Shown: in pieces, positions 43,016 through 52,196 of the stretch | Numbering within the stretch: position 1 is the first letter of the stretch | How the letters are laid out: each line of letters starts with the position of its first letter | The notes under the pieces: model-generated | What the model was told of the DNA's origin: nothing | What the model saw: only the letters and a program-made list of their open reading frames with translations | Database searches by the model: none | Assembly: GCF_020687045.1 (NCBI RefSeq) | Contig: NZ_JAJEPW010000012.1 | Span: 3,694 to 67,693 of the forward strand | Direction: 5' to 3' | DNA length: 64,000 nucleotides | Source: Vescimonas cirricatena | GTDB taxonomy: Bacteria > Bacillota > Clostridia > Oscillospirales > Oscillospiraceae | Position numbers and translations under genes: made by a program

Positions 43016-44847
43016 CAGCGACCACCCGCCGTTCCAAACAGCTTTTCCTTATATGCCGGAGCGTGTACCTCCAACAGGTAGCGCTCGTTGCCGCACTTGT
43101 ACAGACAGGCACCGCGCTGGGGAAACTTGATGAGGTTATACTCCGCCTCATCCAACTGGAGCATTTCCATGTAGCTGCGTTTATCAATGGAGCCCGCGTT
43201 GAACAGGAACTGGTGGGGCGGGATGGAAAACAGCGGTTTTGTCATCTCGCGGATGCCTTCCTGATCAAAGTCCTCCAGATTCTGCGAGGCCAGCAGCATG
43301 GCGGATTCCTTTTTACGCACGCGCTTGAGACAGTTGCGGATGTACTCAATGGCCGTGGGATTGGACAGCCAGATATACAGCTCGTCCAGTGCTGCTACGG
43401 TATTGCCGACCGTCAAAAGCTTATCCGACATGAAGGACAGCACATTGAACAACATCGCGTTGCGGACATTTTTAGCGGCACTCAGCATTCCCTTGACGCC
43501 GAAAACGAGGAAGCGGCTGGAGGTGATGTTGGTGTGCCCATTGAAGAACTGTGCGTCCGCACCCTTACACATGGAGTGCAGCCCCAGCAGGACTTCCTGC
43601 AGGAGCTTTTCCGTATAGAGTAGATGAGCGTTAGGATCGTAGCGCTTGAATTCTTCTTCAATCAGGTCATAGAGGTCAGAGAGGATCGGATAGTCTTCCG
43701 GTCGCATGCGGCGGAAGTTGCTTCGCTCCGTGATTCCCCATTTCGCATAGAGCTTGGACACCATAATCTCAATGGTGTCGATGTGGGCATCGCTGAAATC
43801 CTTATAGGCTCGGAAGAAGTCCTTGAGAAAGGAAACATGCTGTGCCAGCAAAGTGCTTTTGCGGAAGGCTTCCGGCGCTGCCGTATCGTCCGGGTCACCG
43901 CCATCATCCCAGCATTTCGGCTCCAGTACATTGATGATGTACTTTCCCGCCATGAGGTCGGCAAAGCAGCCGCCCACGGCCTCGCACATTTCCTGCTGCT
44001 CATGCTCGGCATCCAGCGTGATAACGGACTTTCCGGACTCCAGCAGATTGAGGATTAGGAGCTTCATCAGATAAGATTTGCCCTGGCCGGAGTTGCCGAG
44101 AATGAGGATGTTGGCGGAGGTCTTGTCCTCATCGCGCTGGTCGAAGTCCACGAGGATGTTGCTGCCGTACTTGTCCCGCCCGACATAGAAGCCCTTTGCG
44201 TCCGTTTTGCCGGAATAGTTGAAGGGATACAAATTCGCCACACTGGATGCCGGGAGGACACGCTCGAACTGCTGACCGAAGGCGTTGTATCCCACAGGGC
44301 TTGCGCAGCAGAAGCCCTGCTGCTGACGGAGCAGAAGCCTGTCCACATTGAGTTTGCTCCGCACCAGTTCCGTCAGCACATCGGTCTGGAGCAGCTTGAG
44401 TGTGTTATAGTCCGAAGCGGTCAGCTCGATATAGACAGCGCAGTGGAGCAGCGGCTCTCGGTTGCGGTGCATGGAAGCTACCAATGATGCCACGTCCTGC
44501 AGATTGCTTTCCGCCGTAATCGTCTGCTGCAGGTCGTTGGTGTTGGAGCTGCCCATGCGGTTTTTGTTGGCAGCATTCTGGATGATGCGCTTTTCCTCGG
44601 CAGGTGTTACCTGTCGGGTGTAGATACGCAGCGTGATCCCATCCTTTTCGCCCAGATGTCGGAGAATAGCCTGCTCATCGGTCTGCGTGGGATATTCCCG
44701 CAGCGCCCACACGCAGCGGAAGGTGTTGCCGCAGATGAAGTGATCGGGTTCGAACTTGACCACGGAAGGTGCGATCATATCCAGGAAGGATTTGATGCTT
44801 GCAGTCTCCCGGCTCTGCGGCGCTGCTTTTTTCGTTTTCTTTGCCAA
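43015..44847 (-). CDS. virB4: VirB4-type transfer ATPase
   Basis: 611 residues from the TTG at 44847, chosen because AAAGGAGG precedes it by 8 bases. Walker A ILILGNSGQGKSYLMK (about 250-265) and Walker B VAALDELYIWLS (about 475-486). Central energy component of the type IV secretion channel in Gram-positive conjugation (TraE/TcpF class). The upstream protein at 44861 ends 13 bases before. Confidence 0.95.
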   Translation of the reverse strand: MAKKTKKAAPQSRETASIKSFLDMIAPSVVKFEPDHFICGNTFRCVWALREYPTQTDEQAILRHLGEKDGITLRIYTRQVTPAEEKRIIQNAANKNRMGSSNTNDLQQTITAESNLQDVASLVASMHRNREPLLHCAVYIELTASDYNTLKLLQTDVLTELVRSKLNVDRLLLRQQQGFCCASPVGYNAFGQQFERVLPASSVANLYPFNYSGKTDAKGFYVGRDKYGSNILVDFDQRDEDKTSANILILGNSGQGKSYLMKLLILNLLESGKSVITLDAEHEQQEMCEAVGGCFADLMAGKYIINVLEPKCWDDGGDPDDTAAPEAFRKSTLLAQHVSFLKDFFRAYKDFSDAHIDTIEIMVSKLYAKWGITERSNFRRMRPEDYPILSDLYDLIEEEFKRYDPNAHLLYTEKLLQEVLLGLHSMCKGADAQFFNGHTNITSSRFLVFGVKGMLSAAKNVRNAMLFNVLSFMSDKLLTVGNTVAALDELYIWLSNPTAIEYIRNCLKRVRKKESAMLLASQNLEDFDQEGIREMTKPLFSIPPHQFLFNAGSIDKRSYMEMLQLDEAEYNLIKFPQRGACLYKCGNERYLLEVHAPAYKEKLFGTAGGR

Positions 44848-44860
44848 ATGAGTCCCTCCT

Positions 44861-45445
44861 TTACTCACCGACAATGACCCAGCGGTCACCGTCGAAGTCC
44901 TCAAACTTTTCCGTCGTCACGTTCTGCTCAAAGTAAACACCCAGCATCTTTTTGAGATCCTGCTCGGTGGCTCGGCGGGTCGTGAAGCCGTTATCGTTGA
45001 TATTCTGCTCGATGCGGGAAAGGTAGGAGAACACATCGGACTCCTGTTCACCACGCAGCCGGATGATAATATAAAACTCACGGCTGGACGCCATGAGCAC
45101 CTGAATACGGTCCAGGTGCTTGCTGTCTTGCTCCAGCAACCTGCGGACTGCGGGCAGTTCCTCCTGGCTCAGCCGCTCCCGGTAAAAGTCCTTATTGCGC
45201 TCGAAGGATTCTTTGGAATTGAGCGCCAGCATCTCGATTTCCGCCTGTCCTTTTACGACATTCAGCAGCGCATAGATGCGGGCACTGATGCTGGAATCCG
45301 GCAGGACGGAGATGTTAGTGGGCTTGATGATGAAGAACACGAGATTGCCCATACGGGTGGCAATGCAGTAGTCCTTGATCTCCTCAATGCCCATGAGCTG
45401 CCGTGTGGAGCGGGCGGCTTTGTCCTTTTTCTGCTTTTTACTCAC
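44861..45445 (-). CDS. Conserved conjugation protein between PrgI and VirB4, unknown role
   Basis: 194 residues from a GTG at 45445 that overlaps the PrgI stop (GTGA) and has GGAGG 8 bases before it. Basic N-terminus (SKKQKKDKAAR), then alpha/beta with no membrane segment. The stretch MGNLVFFIIKPTNISVLP resembles the N-terminal domain of VirB4-like ATPases, so it may be a detached partner of VirB4. The fixed position supports a role in channel assembly. Confidence 0.75.
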   Translation of the reverse strand: MSKKQKKDKAARSTRQLMGIEEIKDYCIATRMGNLVFFIIKPTNISVLPDSSISARIYALLNVVKGQAEIEMLALNSKESFERNKDFYRERLSQEELPAVRRLLEQDSKHLDRIQVLMASSREFYIIIRLRGEQESDVFSYLSRIEQNINDNGFTTRRATEQDLKKMLGVYFEQNVTTEKFEDFDGDRWVIVGE

Positions 45446-45714
45446 GACTCCAACCTCCAATCATAGAATTGCTGCTTTGTAATCAGGAACGCGGCGGCAT
45501 ATTTGAGGAAATCCAATATGCTGGTTCCGTCGAATCGAATGCTGAGGAAAGCGTAAACAGCCGTCAGCACCAGTGGCAGGGCGATGCCTGTCTGGGTCAG
45601 CGCCAGAACAGAGATAAGAAGCCCCACGCCGATGATGCTGATGTCCCGCAGCTCCCACAGCCACAGCATGGCCTTTGCGGTCAAATTATCAGGGTAAATA
45701 TAAATTGCTCTCAC
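45442..45714 (-). CDS. prgI: PrgI-family membrane protein of the conjugation channel
   Basis: 90 residues with two membrane segments (about 27-45 and 47-62) after a short cytoplasmic start (LTAKAMLWLWELRDI), the family pattern. A VirB3-like component that pairs with VirB4. The GTG start at 45714 lies within GGAGGTGAG, so translation may actually begin a few codons later from a rare start. Confidence 0.85.
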   Translation of the reverse strand: MRAIYIYPDNLTAKAMLWLWELRDISIIGVGLLISVLALTQTGIALPLVLTAVYAFLSIRFDGTSILDFLKYAAAFLITKQQFYDWRLES

Positions 45715-45767
45715 CTCCGGAGAATAGAGATGGCCGCAGGTTTCCCTGCGACCATCCAGTGATTTGA

Positions 45768-46055
45768 TTATTCTTCTGCGTTGTCCAGCGCCTGCTGGAT
45801 CAGCTGTGTGATGAAGTCCTTCTGCTTCAGGTGATTCTTTTCCAGATACTCTTTCAGTCGGTCGAAGAGTTCTGCGGAGATTTTCACCGCAAGGGTGCGT
45901 TCTGTCTGCATATCGTTTCCTCCTTCAAAGTGTTCTGCGAAGATGCGCTCCACATATTCCGCCAGTGTACCCAGCTTCATTTCCTCTTTCTCTGCCATGA
46001 TCCTTGCGTGAAGCTCTGCCGGAATCATGGCGCAGAGGTTCTTTTTGCCCTCCAT
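45768..46055 (-). CDS. Protein with two RHH-like halves, putative regulator
   Basis: 95 residues. Two similar halves: residues 5-40 (NLCAMIPAELHARIMAEK) and 50-90 (TLAVKISAELFDRLKEYLEK, then KQKDFITQLIQQALD). Each looks like a ribbon-helix-helix unit, so the chain could form a DNA-binding pseudo-dimer. Between the methyltransferase and PrgI; likely a regulator of the transfer genes (inference). Confidence 0.72.
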   Translation of the reverse strand: MEGKKNLCAMIPAELHARIMAEKEEMKLGTLAEYVERIFAEHFEGGNDMQTERTLAVKISAELFDRLKEYLEKNHLKQKDFITQLIQQALDNAEE

Positions 46056-46171
46056 CGTTCTGCTCCTTTCCTTGATTTTGCAAGCAAAGCATACCGGAAG
46101 AAGTCATGGAAAGCTATTCACCAAACTCAACGAAGAAGCTATGCGAAACGGAAGCAAAACCACCAAGGCAG

Positions 46172-47674
46172 CTATACTTCCCAAAGGGCTGCGGCGATCC
46201 GCCCCATAATGAACTCCACACAGGGTATCGCCACACTGTTGCCCAGCGCTTTATATCGGGCAGAGTCCGATGCACCGGGGATATCTGTCCATCCGTCCGG
46301 AAAGCCCTGCAGACGTTCACACTCCAACGGAGTCAGGCGGCGAATGAGATAGGCATAGGCTTCTGCCTTTTGGCAAACGAGATCGGTGGCGTCCTTATGC
46401 TGGCGGGCGCTCTGCGTGCTGACTACGCCGTTCTCACGAAAATCATCTACACGCTGGCGGCTGTAGACCGCATGATGATCGGTGGCCGTCAGTGTATATG
46501 CGATGTCCCGCTGATACCCGATCCCGTTGCCGCCGTTCTGCGGCTGCCGGTCGATGGCGTTTCCCGTGATGCAGAAGGTTTCTTCCTGTTCTACGAGCGG
46601 CACGTTGTTGCCGCCTGTTCCGTATCTTGCGGACATGGTAGGCGCCACCTGATGAGGGCCAGTGTAGCGGGCATCAATACCGTGGTTTTCGTAGACGAGC
46701 GGCTGGTGTCCATGCTCCTGCGCCCGGAGCGTACCGGACACATTCTCAGAGCACTCCATCACGCTTCCACCCTGGTCATTCAGGCACAGGACGGACGGCA
46801 TACAGTTTCCGCTGGCAGAGCCCTTCAGCGTAGGAGCCAGTTCCTCGCCGTACCCAATACTTCCAGCAGAGGCACCGGCTCCTGCCGAGAATGCGGCCGC
46901 CACGAAGGTCTGCTGTTTCATTCCCGGCTGCGCATTCAGAGCGCCCGCAACATCATGTAAATCACGAACCTCGTCCCTTTGGTTGGCAGCAAAGGCCATG
47001 ACACCGTTTCTGCCGGTAGACATTCCGCAGTTGACTCTGAGCGTGGCAGCGACATCACCGGTCAGGTCACCATTATAGCCGTCAAACCCCTCGACGGTAT
47101 CATCTGGCTGCGTCACGAAGGTCTGCATCTGCATATTGGTGGTTGCCATCAAGGCACCGGACACACCGTGCAGGTCGATACCCTCGTCCCGCTGATTGAT
47201 ATGGAAGGCATTCAAATCCGTAGGTTGCCCGTCCGGGCACATCAACCCAGCTTGGATATTCAAAGCCCGTTCCAGCTTCGGCGGCAGTGCTTTCCCACGT
47301 TCAGAAGCTCGGCGTAGGATCCCCAAACATGCCTTCGGGGATAAATAGTATTTTATCGGCGGTGCGTCCTGCAAAATCTGCGACAAGGAAGATCCTCTTG
47401 CGTCGTTGGGCGACACCCCAGTATTGAGCATCCAGGCACCGCCAAGCCAGGGAGAAATCAGTTCCCAGTAGAATTCGCCCAGCAGATTGCCATGGCCAGG
47501 GGTAAGGTCCAGGGACATAAACGGAACCGCACTTAACTCGGACGATCTCTTCGAGGACGATACGGAAGTCCTCGCCTTTGGGAGTCCCGCTGGAGAAGGC
47601 TCCTGGAACATTTTCCCACAGCATATACCGAGGTCGGACAGCGTGACCTGCTCGGCCTCTTTGTTCGTCTGCAT
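46172..47674 (-). CDS. m5C DNA methyltransferase, target-recognition and motif IX-X half
   Basis: 500 residues. The ATG at 47674 has AAAGGAG 7 bases before it, although it lies inside the other half's gene in a different frame. Residues 95-130 (LSQILQDAPPIKYYLSPKAC) are a peptide seen in phage and ICE cytosine methyltransferases. The centre is a long target-recognition region, and the C-terminus has motif IX-like LTPLECERLQGFPDGW and motif X ALGNSVAIP. It lacks catalytic motifs I-VIII, which are in the partner gene. Confidence 0.75.
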   Translation of the reverse strand: MQTNKEAEQVTLSDLGICCGKMFQEPSPAGLPKARTSVSSSKRSSELSAVPFMSLDLTPGHGNLLGEFYWELISPWLGGAWMLNTGVSPNDARGSSLSQILQDAPPIKYYLSPKACLGILRRASERGKALPPKLERALNIQAGLMCPDGQPTDLNAFHINQRDEGIDLHGVSGALMATTNMQMQTFVTQPDDTVEGFDGYNGDLTGDVAATLRVNCGMSTGRNGVMAFAANQRDEVRDLHDVAGALNAQPGMKQQTFVAAAFSAGAGASAGSIGYGEELAPTLKGSASGNCMPSVLCLNDQGGSVMECSENVSGTLRAQEHGHQPLVYENHGIDARYTGPHQVAPTMSARYGTGGNNVPLVEQEETFCITGNAIDRQPQNGGNGIGYQRDIAYTLTATDHHAVYSRQRVDDFRENGVVSTQSARQHKDATDLVCQKAEAYAYLIRRLTPLECERLQGFPDGWTDIPGASDSARYKALGNSVAIPCVEFIMGRIAAALWEV

Positions 47675-47990
47675 TTCTCATCTCCTTTACCAGTCGAACC
47701 TGCTCCATAAACAAACCGGAGCGGGCGCCGGATAATCCGGCTCTCGCTCCAGCCACGGATAAATCCTGGCACGGGCTGCCGCCGCAGATGATATCTACAG
47801 GCGGCAGTTCTGCGCCGTTGAGCTTTGTGATGTCACCCACATGGATCATGCTTGGGAAGCGCTGCTTCGTGACCTCAATGGGAAAGGCTTCAATCTCCGA
47901 AGCCCACACCGGCGTAATGCCGCTGCGAAGGGCAGCCAGAGGAAAACCACCGATGCCGTCAAACAGGCTTCCCATAGTGAGCCCGCTCAT
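47301..47990 (-). CDS. m5C DNA methyltransferase, catalytic half
   Basis: 229 residues. SAM motif I FDGIGGFPLAALRSG, catalytic motif IV GGSPCQDLSVAG with the nucleophile Cys, motif VI WENVPGAFSS and motif VIII AQRRKRIFLVADF. The chain stops right after motif VIII, so target recognition and motifs IX-X must come from the overlapping gene. It overlaps that gene by 374 bases and the VirB6 stop by 4. Probably protects the element DNA or masks it from host restriction. Confidence 0.88.
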   Translation of the reverse strand: MSGLTMGSLFDGIGGFPLAALRSGITPVWASEIEAFPIEVTKQRFPSMIHVGDITKLNGAELPPVDIICGGSPCQDLSVAGARAGLSGARSGLFMEQVRLVKEMRNADEQRGRAGHAVRPRYMLWENVPGAFSSGTPKGEDFRIVLEEIVRVKCGSVYVPGPYPWPWQSAGRILLGTDFSLAWRCLDAQYWGVAQRRKRIFLVADFAGRTADKILFIPEGMFGDPTPSF

Positions 47991-48886
47991 TTTGACACCG
48001 CCTGCACGATCGTGCGCGTGGTGTTTACAGCGGCCTGCGCCGTATATACCGCGCTCATAATGTTGGCTCTTGTTGTCGTATCCAGGCCAAACGCTCCGGC
48101 AATGCGGGGAATCTCGCCGGCAGAGAGCATCAGCCCCAGTCCCAGCAGTGCGTGATCCTTAAACACTATGAGTCCGGCGATGAGGATAGTCGCCTGTAAA
48201 AATGCGGTCAGGCACAGACCGATAATTTGTTTGCACCACTGGATGAAGCCATCCGTATAGCCACGGGGCACAGAGAACATATATAGACTTCCCACGGCAA
48301 TCTGGATTAGCAGAATACCTCCGCGCTTGAGATTGGCGAAGAAGACCTTGATGATCGCATACGCCATAAGGATGATGCAGAACAGGATCATGATCCCGCT
48401 GGTGATACTGCCAAAGCCGAGAAACGGGCCGGATGCCAAATCGGTCAGCGATTCCACGGCGCTGAACTCCTGCATGATATCACTTGCCACATCTCCGATG
48501 GATGCACCGTAGCCGGTGATCCCTGCGGTGAGTTGCCCCTGCAGCGTTACCGAAAGCTCATAGAGCCGGACCGGGACGACAGTAAACAGGCTCACGGCCA
48601 TAAAGCCCTTGATGGCATTGAGCGCGGTTTCGCGGATGTTGCCCCGCCCGCTGGAATACTCGATGCCGCATTCAAAGCAGGCCACGACCAGCCCGGTTCC
48701 GTACAACGCCCAAGCGAGATAGGAGAAGAACAGTACGATGCTCTGCACCCAGGACATTTCGAAGAGTTCGACACCCATGTTTCCCATCTCTGCGAAGAAG
48801 TTGCCGAGAAAGCCCACGACCTGACCGTAGAACCAATCCACGATCTGGCCGAGGATCTTATCGGCAACAAAATCCCAAATAAACAT
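47987..48886 (-). CDS. virB6: VirB6/TrbL-type channel membrane protein
   Basis: 299 residues with about six to seven membrane segments (for example SIVLFFSYLAWALYGTGLVV and ILFCIILMAYAIIKVFF). The tail (TTTRANIMSAVYTAQAAVN) is typical of TrbL-like proteins of Firmicute ICEs. A polytopic component of the conjugation channel. Starts after a hairpin-containing gap and overlaps the methyltransferase by 4 bases. Confidence 0.88.
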   Translation of the reverse strand: MFIWDFVADKILGQIVDWFYGQVVGFLGNFFAEMGNMGVELFEMSWVQSIVLFFSYLAWALYGTGLVVACFECGIEYSSGRGNIRETALNAIKGFMAVSLFTVVPVRLYELSVTLQGQLTAGITGYGASIGDVASDIMQEFSAVESLTDLASGPFLGFGSITSGIMILFCIILMAYAIIKVFFANLKRGGILLIQIAVGSLYMFSVPRGYTDGFIQWCKQIIGLCLTAFLQATILIAGLIVFKDHALLGLGLMLSAGEIPRIAGAFGLDTTTRANIMSAVYTAQAAVNTTRTIVQAVSK

Positions 48887-48912
48887 TGATCGGTTTCACC
48901 TCCTCCGGGTGA

Positions 48913-48963
48913 GGCCGTACCAACTGCTTGGGATATGGCAAAGGCCGTACAGTTGGCACGGCC
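48913..48963. other. Long imperfect hairpin in the gap before VirB6
   Basis: GGCCGTACCAACTG (48913-48926) and CAGTTGGCACGGCC (48950-48963) pair with one mismatch. It lies between two genes; a second, smaller GGCCGT unit is nested. Terminator, attenuator or processing site are all possible. Confidence 0.5.
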
Positions 48964-48980
48964 TTCAAATCATGCTCGGT

Positions 48981-49406
48981 TTACATTGTCTGCGCCCACT
49001 GCTGATCGGCAGACTGGCTCATGTCTTGGAACACTTCCAGATAGTCCGATACTGCGTTGGAGAGCTTCTCGTAGTCCTGCCGGGTGGGGTGATACACATA
49101 CCAGTCTACTTTTCCATAGTCATCCCAAATGTGCGGGTCAACACCATTGCGGAAGTTGGGGTTGGAAGTTACCTTCGTCCCCAGCAGATCCGAAAAGCGA
49201 AGGCGCAGGGTATCCACCTGTCCTTCACTGCGGTTCAGAATTGTCAGCTGCAGGGCGTTGTACTGATTGGAGACGATTCCAGTGACAAATTGAATCTTTG
49301 CCCGGTTCATATCGCTCAGACGCACATAGCAGGCTCTGCCCACATAGGTGGCTTCGGGGTACCGTTCTCCGACGATCTTCCGAAGCTCCTGTTCGTAAAA
49401 AGTCAT
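48981..49406 (-). CDS. Element-borne protein of unknown function
   Basis: 141 residues, soluble, alpha/beta, no signal peptide. Contains RIVGERYPEATYVGRACYVRL-like start (residues 9-28 by position) and an acidic, aromatic middle (DDYGKVDWYVYHPTRQDY). I do not recognise it. It sits between VirB6 and a small membrane protein and is probably part of the transfer operon. Function unknown. Confidence 0.72.
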   Translation of the reverse strand: MTFYEQELRKIVGERYPEATYVGRACYVRLSDMNRAKIQFVTGIVSNQYNALQLTILNRSEGQVDTLRLRFSDLLGTKVTSNPNFRNGVDPHIWDDYGKVDWYVYHPTRQDYEKLSNAVSDYLEVFQDMSQSADQQWAQTM

Positions 49407-49416
49407 TGCCTATACC

Positions 49417-49764
49417 TCAAATTCCGATGATCTGCCAGATGTACAGCGGCGCCGTCAGCGTGAACACCAGGCACGCGAACAGGATGGCGGGCGCCGTCCA
49501 CTCGAACTGGCCGCTTTTTCTGAAGTCGAAATAAGCCGTACCAAGTTTGGCGAAGAAGAATACCGCCAGGATCAGGTCGATGGCGGGAAAGACTACATTG
49601 TTTACCACGGTCTTGATCTGACCGGATGCCGTCTGCCATGTGCTTTCCACCGCTCCGGCCACATCGCCGGTGCCGGCAGCAAAGGCCGTGGTTCCCATCA
49701 TGTAGACCAACAGCAGGGACAGGGTCAGCATCACACAAAGGCGCTTGCATTTCATTTTGCTCAT
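49417..49764 (-). CDS. Small two-segment membrane protein with signal peptide (DUF3852-like)
   Basis: 115 residues from the ATG at 49764 (TTGGAGG 5 bases before). Signal peptide with a cleavage-type TTAFAAG at about 26-32. After it come two membrane segments (VFPAIDLILAVFFFAK and PAILFACLVFTLTAPLYI). The layout matches VirB2-like pilin/channel subunits of Gram-positive ICEs; the DUF name is from memory. Next to VirB6-region genes. Confidence 0.75.
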   Translation of the reverse strand: MSKMKCKRLCVMLTLSLLLVYMMGTTAFAAGTGDVAGAVESTWQTASGQIKTVVNNVVFPAIDLILAVFFFAKLGTAYFDFRKSGQFEWTAPAILFACLVFTLTAPLYIWQIIGI

Positions 49765-49785
49765 AGATACCTCCAATTCTTGTTG

Positions 49786-51540
49786 TTATTTTGAGGGTGC
49801 GATATGCCATTCTTCCCACAGGTCACCGGCGATGCGCACGGAATCCGTCAGGTTCATACTTAGCATTCCCGTGGGTGTCCAGCAGTCCAAAAGCCAGGTA
49901 TACGGCGTGTAGCTGCCGTCCGGGTACCAGATAGGTGTGAAGTGGGTCGGGCGGTCATAGGTGCTGTAGGGATTGTTTTTGAAAGCGAAGGTGGTACTCT
50001 TGCCGCTGACGCTGCGGTTCAGCAGTCTCCAGAAGCCTTCGTACCCGAATTCGGGGAAATAGGTCACAGCATTCTGCGCCGCCGTGACAGCCACGCTCTG
50101 CGTGGTCGTTACTCTGGCCGTCACTTTTTCCTGAATTCCGTACCCGCTTTTCATGGTAGCTGCAGTCGCTGTGGGCGAAAGACTATCCGGCGTGATGCGC
50201 ATGGATGCGCTCAGACTTGCGGAGTAGCCGTTGTAGTCAAACTCCCACCAGCCATGATCTTCCCACCAGCCGTTATCCACCCAGTGATACCACCGGTCAC
50301 GGTGAACCACATTGTTATCGTCTACCCAGCGATCCGTGTGCCAGCACTTTTCCCAGTTCTCTACCCATTCCCAATTCTCCTGCCACCAGGGTGACCAAAT
50401 GCCCCAGGATGCCGAGGTCACTTGATCTTTCTCTGGAATGGTGGACTGACGGAAAGCATCATTGCGGTCATCCGCCACCGGGTTGGGCGGATCGTTGCCG
50501 TCCAAGTCCACAACGTTGCAGGTGATCGTGCTCTGCGCCGTGCCGCCGCCAGACACGCTGACGGCAATCGTAATGACGCAGGGCTCTGACGGCGTGTGCC
50601 ACTTTACCCATACCAATTGACTGTCACCGTCCGGATAGTAGACATTGCTGACAGTGTAAGTTCTGCCTTGAATCACAAAGCGAACAGTCACAGGATTATC
50701 CGGGTCGGACTGCCCGCCGCTCACCTCCACCGAGGAGATCACATCGGTATCGACTCGGTATTCATAGTCGAAGTCGTTTACATCGGGAGGCTCCAGCTCA
50801 CCGTTGAAGCGGACGACACCGATGCCGAGGGACGAGATGATCTGATCGTTGCTGACCTTGCTGTTGGTGCTGCCAGACCATGCAGGATAGCCCAGATCTG
50901 CTTCTTCAAGGAAAATGGCCAGCGGTAGATTCTTATGGGTCAGCGATCCCATCTTGCTTTGAAGATCTCCGTTTACCTTTTGGTCATAGAGCGCCGCTTC
51001 CGTGGCCGTCATGGCATAGTAGGCTCCACCGTAGACGAAGTAGGCGATAGGCTCGACAACGATTTTGTAATCGCCGGCAATAAGCGTATCAAAGTCTATT
51101 CCCACATATCCGGCAATCGCCCGAATGACTTGCTCGTCTGTAAAGTAGCTTCGAATCGCCGCAATGCTGGCGGGATAGTCGCCGGACGAAATGATGCGAG
51201 GCAGACTCTGCGCCGGACGGATACAGGTATAGCCGCCTACGACAGGTGACAACGCCCGCCCACTGTTATAAGAGAGCTTGGATACCTTTCCGAAGTGGAT
51301 CATGTTGGTGCTCGGATTCTGATTGCTCCAGTCAATGGTGTTCCCCACGACAGCGTGGCTGTCCACATTCACCACGGAAATGCGGACACCGTCCATACCC
51401 GGATTCCAGTAGTTGGTGGATGTGCCACTGCCCATGCCGCCGCCACCGCCATCGAAGTTGCCGTCACCGGTGGCATAAGCCGGAACAACCGCACACAGCA
51501 TGAGCACAAGGGAAAGAAAAAGTGCGAGAAGTCTCTTCAT
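49786..51540 (-). CDS. Large secreted protein with a tryptophan-rich segment
   Basis: 584 residues. Signal peptide (KRLLALFLSLVLMLCAVVP, cleavage near AYA-TG), then a Gly-rich start (FDGGGGGMGSG). Residues about 300-345 may be an Ig-like fold. Residues about 385-440 hold about 15 Trp in 55 (WGIWSPWWQENWEWVENWEK and on). No wall-anchor motif is seen. It lies between a VirB2-like protein and Tad-pilus genes, so a surface adhesin or pilus tip is a reasonable guess. Confidence 0.75.
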   Translation of the reverse strand: MKRLLALFLSLVLMLCAVVPAYATGDGNFDGGGGGMGSGTSTNYWNPGMDGVRISVVNVDSHAVVGNTIDWSNQNPSTNMIHFGKVSKLSYNSGRALSPVVGGYTCIRPAQSLPRIISSGDYPASIAAIRSYFTDEQVIRAIAGYVGIDFDTLIAGDYKIVVEPIAYFVYGGAYYAMTATEAALYDQKVNGDLQSKMGSLTHKNLPLAIFLEEADLGYPAWSGSTNSKVSNDQIISSLGIGVVRFNGELEPPDVNDFDYEYRVDTDVISSVEVSGGQSDPDNPVTVRFVIQGRTYTVSNVYYPDGDSQLVWVKWHTPSEPCVITIAVSVSGGGTAQSTITCNVVDLDGNDPPNPVADDRNDAFRQSTIPEKDQVTSASWGIWSPWWQENWEWVENWEKCWHTDRWVDDNNVVHRDRWYHWVDNGWWEDHGWWEFDYNGYSASLSASMRITPDSLSPTATAATMKSGYGIQEKVTARVTTTQSVAVTAAQNAVTYFPEFGYEGFWRLLNRSVSGKSTTFAFKNNPYSTYDRPTHFTPIWYPDGSYTPYTWLLDCWTPTGMLSMNLTDSVRIAGDLWEEWHIAPSK

Positions 51541-51560
51541 GGATTCCTCCTTTCAACGCT

Positions 51561-51598
51561 TCGGAAAAAGAAAAGGCGCAGCCATTTCTGACTGCGCC
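51561..51598 (-). terminator. Intrinsic terminator between the Pro-rich and Trp-rich protein genes
   Basis: GGCGCAG (51575-51581) and CTGCGCC (51592-51598) form a 7-bp stem, followed on the minus strand by TTTTCTTTTT. It may reduce expression of the downstream genes. Confidence 0.7.
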
Positions 51599-51617
51599 AT
51601 GCTGATTGGGAGTACTG

Positions 51618-52196
51618 TTAGTTCCCGCCGCCCATTTCACCGATTTTATTTCCGTTTTCGTAGATGTCCTGTCCGTCGATGACCGTGTTATCGCCGCTGC
51701 TGTCTACATAGCCGAAGCCCGGCACATATACCTGACCGGAGGAGTTCGTGCTTCCTGCGGCAGGCTGGGATTCCGCAGGCTTGGAGGTGGGCTGTTCCGG
51801 ATATGTGGGGTGCGGTTCATCCTCCGTCTTGCGTTCCGAGGTCGGTACATCCTCCGCTTTGTGATCATCCGGAAGTGTCGCCGTGCCGCTGGGCGATTCC
51901 GGCTTTTCTGGAGCGTCCGGTTTAACAGGGTTCGCCTGGATGGTCTGCTCCGTGCCGCTGGAGTTTGCACCCTGGCCGGGGTCACTCTGCTCCGGCGTCA
52001 GCGAGGGGACATTCACATCTCCCTGGCTATTGTTGATGTTCACATTGGGATCGTTGCTGTCCGGCTGACTGCCGGATACCGTTCCGGAGGGCGTCACCGT
52101 ATTTCCACCGAAGCGTCCGGCGATCCCGATGACGGCCACACCGCAGAGCAGGCAGCAGGCGGTGATGAGAATGATCCGTTTCGTCTTGTCGTTCAT
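51618..52196 (-). CDS. Membrane-anchored Pro/Ser/Glu-rich protein (DUF6550-like)
   Basis: 192 residues from the ATG at 52196 (AAGGAGG 7 bases before); the longer frame has no ribosome site. Basic start, one membrane segment (IILITACCLLCGVAVIGIAG, about 7-26), then a long low-complexity extracellular stalk and a short C-terminal module (GQVYVPGFGYVDSSGDNT) with a VPGFGY motif. Possibly a stalk that presents the module outside the wall. Function unknown. Confidence 0.75.
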   Translation of the reverse strand: MNDKTKRIILITACCLLCGVAVIGIAGRFGGNTVTPSGTVSGSQPDSNDPNVNINNSQGDVNVPSLTPEQSDPGQGANSSGTEQTIQANPVKPDAPEKPESPSGTATLPDDHKAEDVPTSERKTEDEPHPTYPEQPTSKPAESQPAAGSTNSSGQVYVPGFGYVDSSGDNTVIDGQDIYENGNKIGEMGGGN

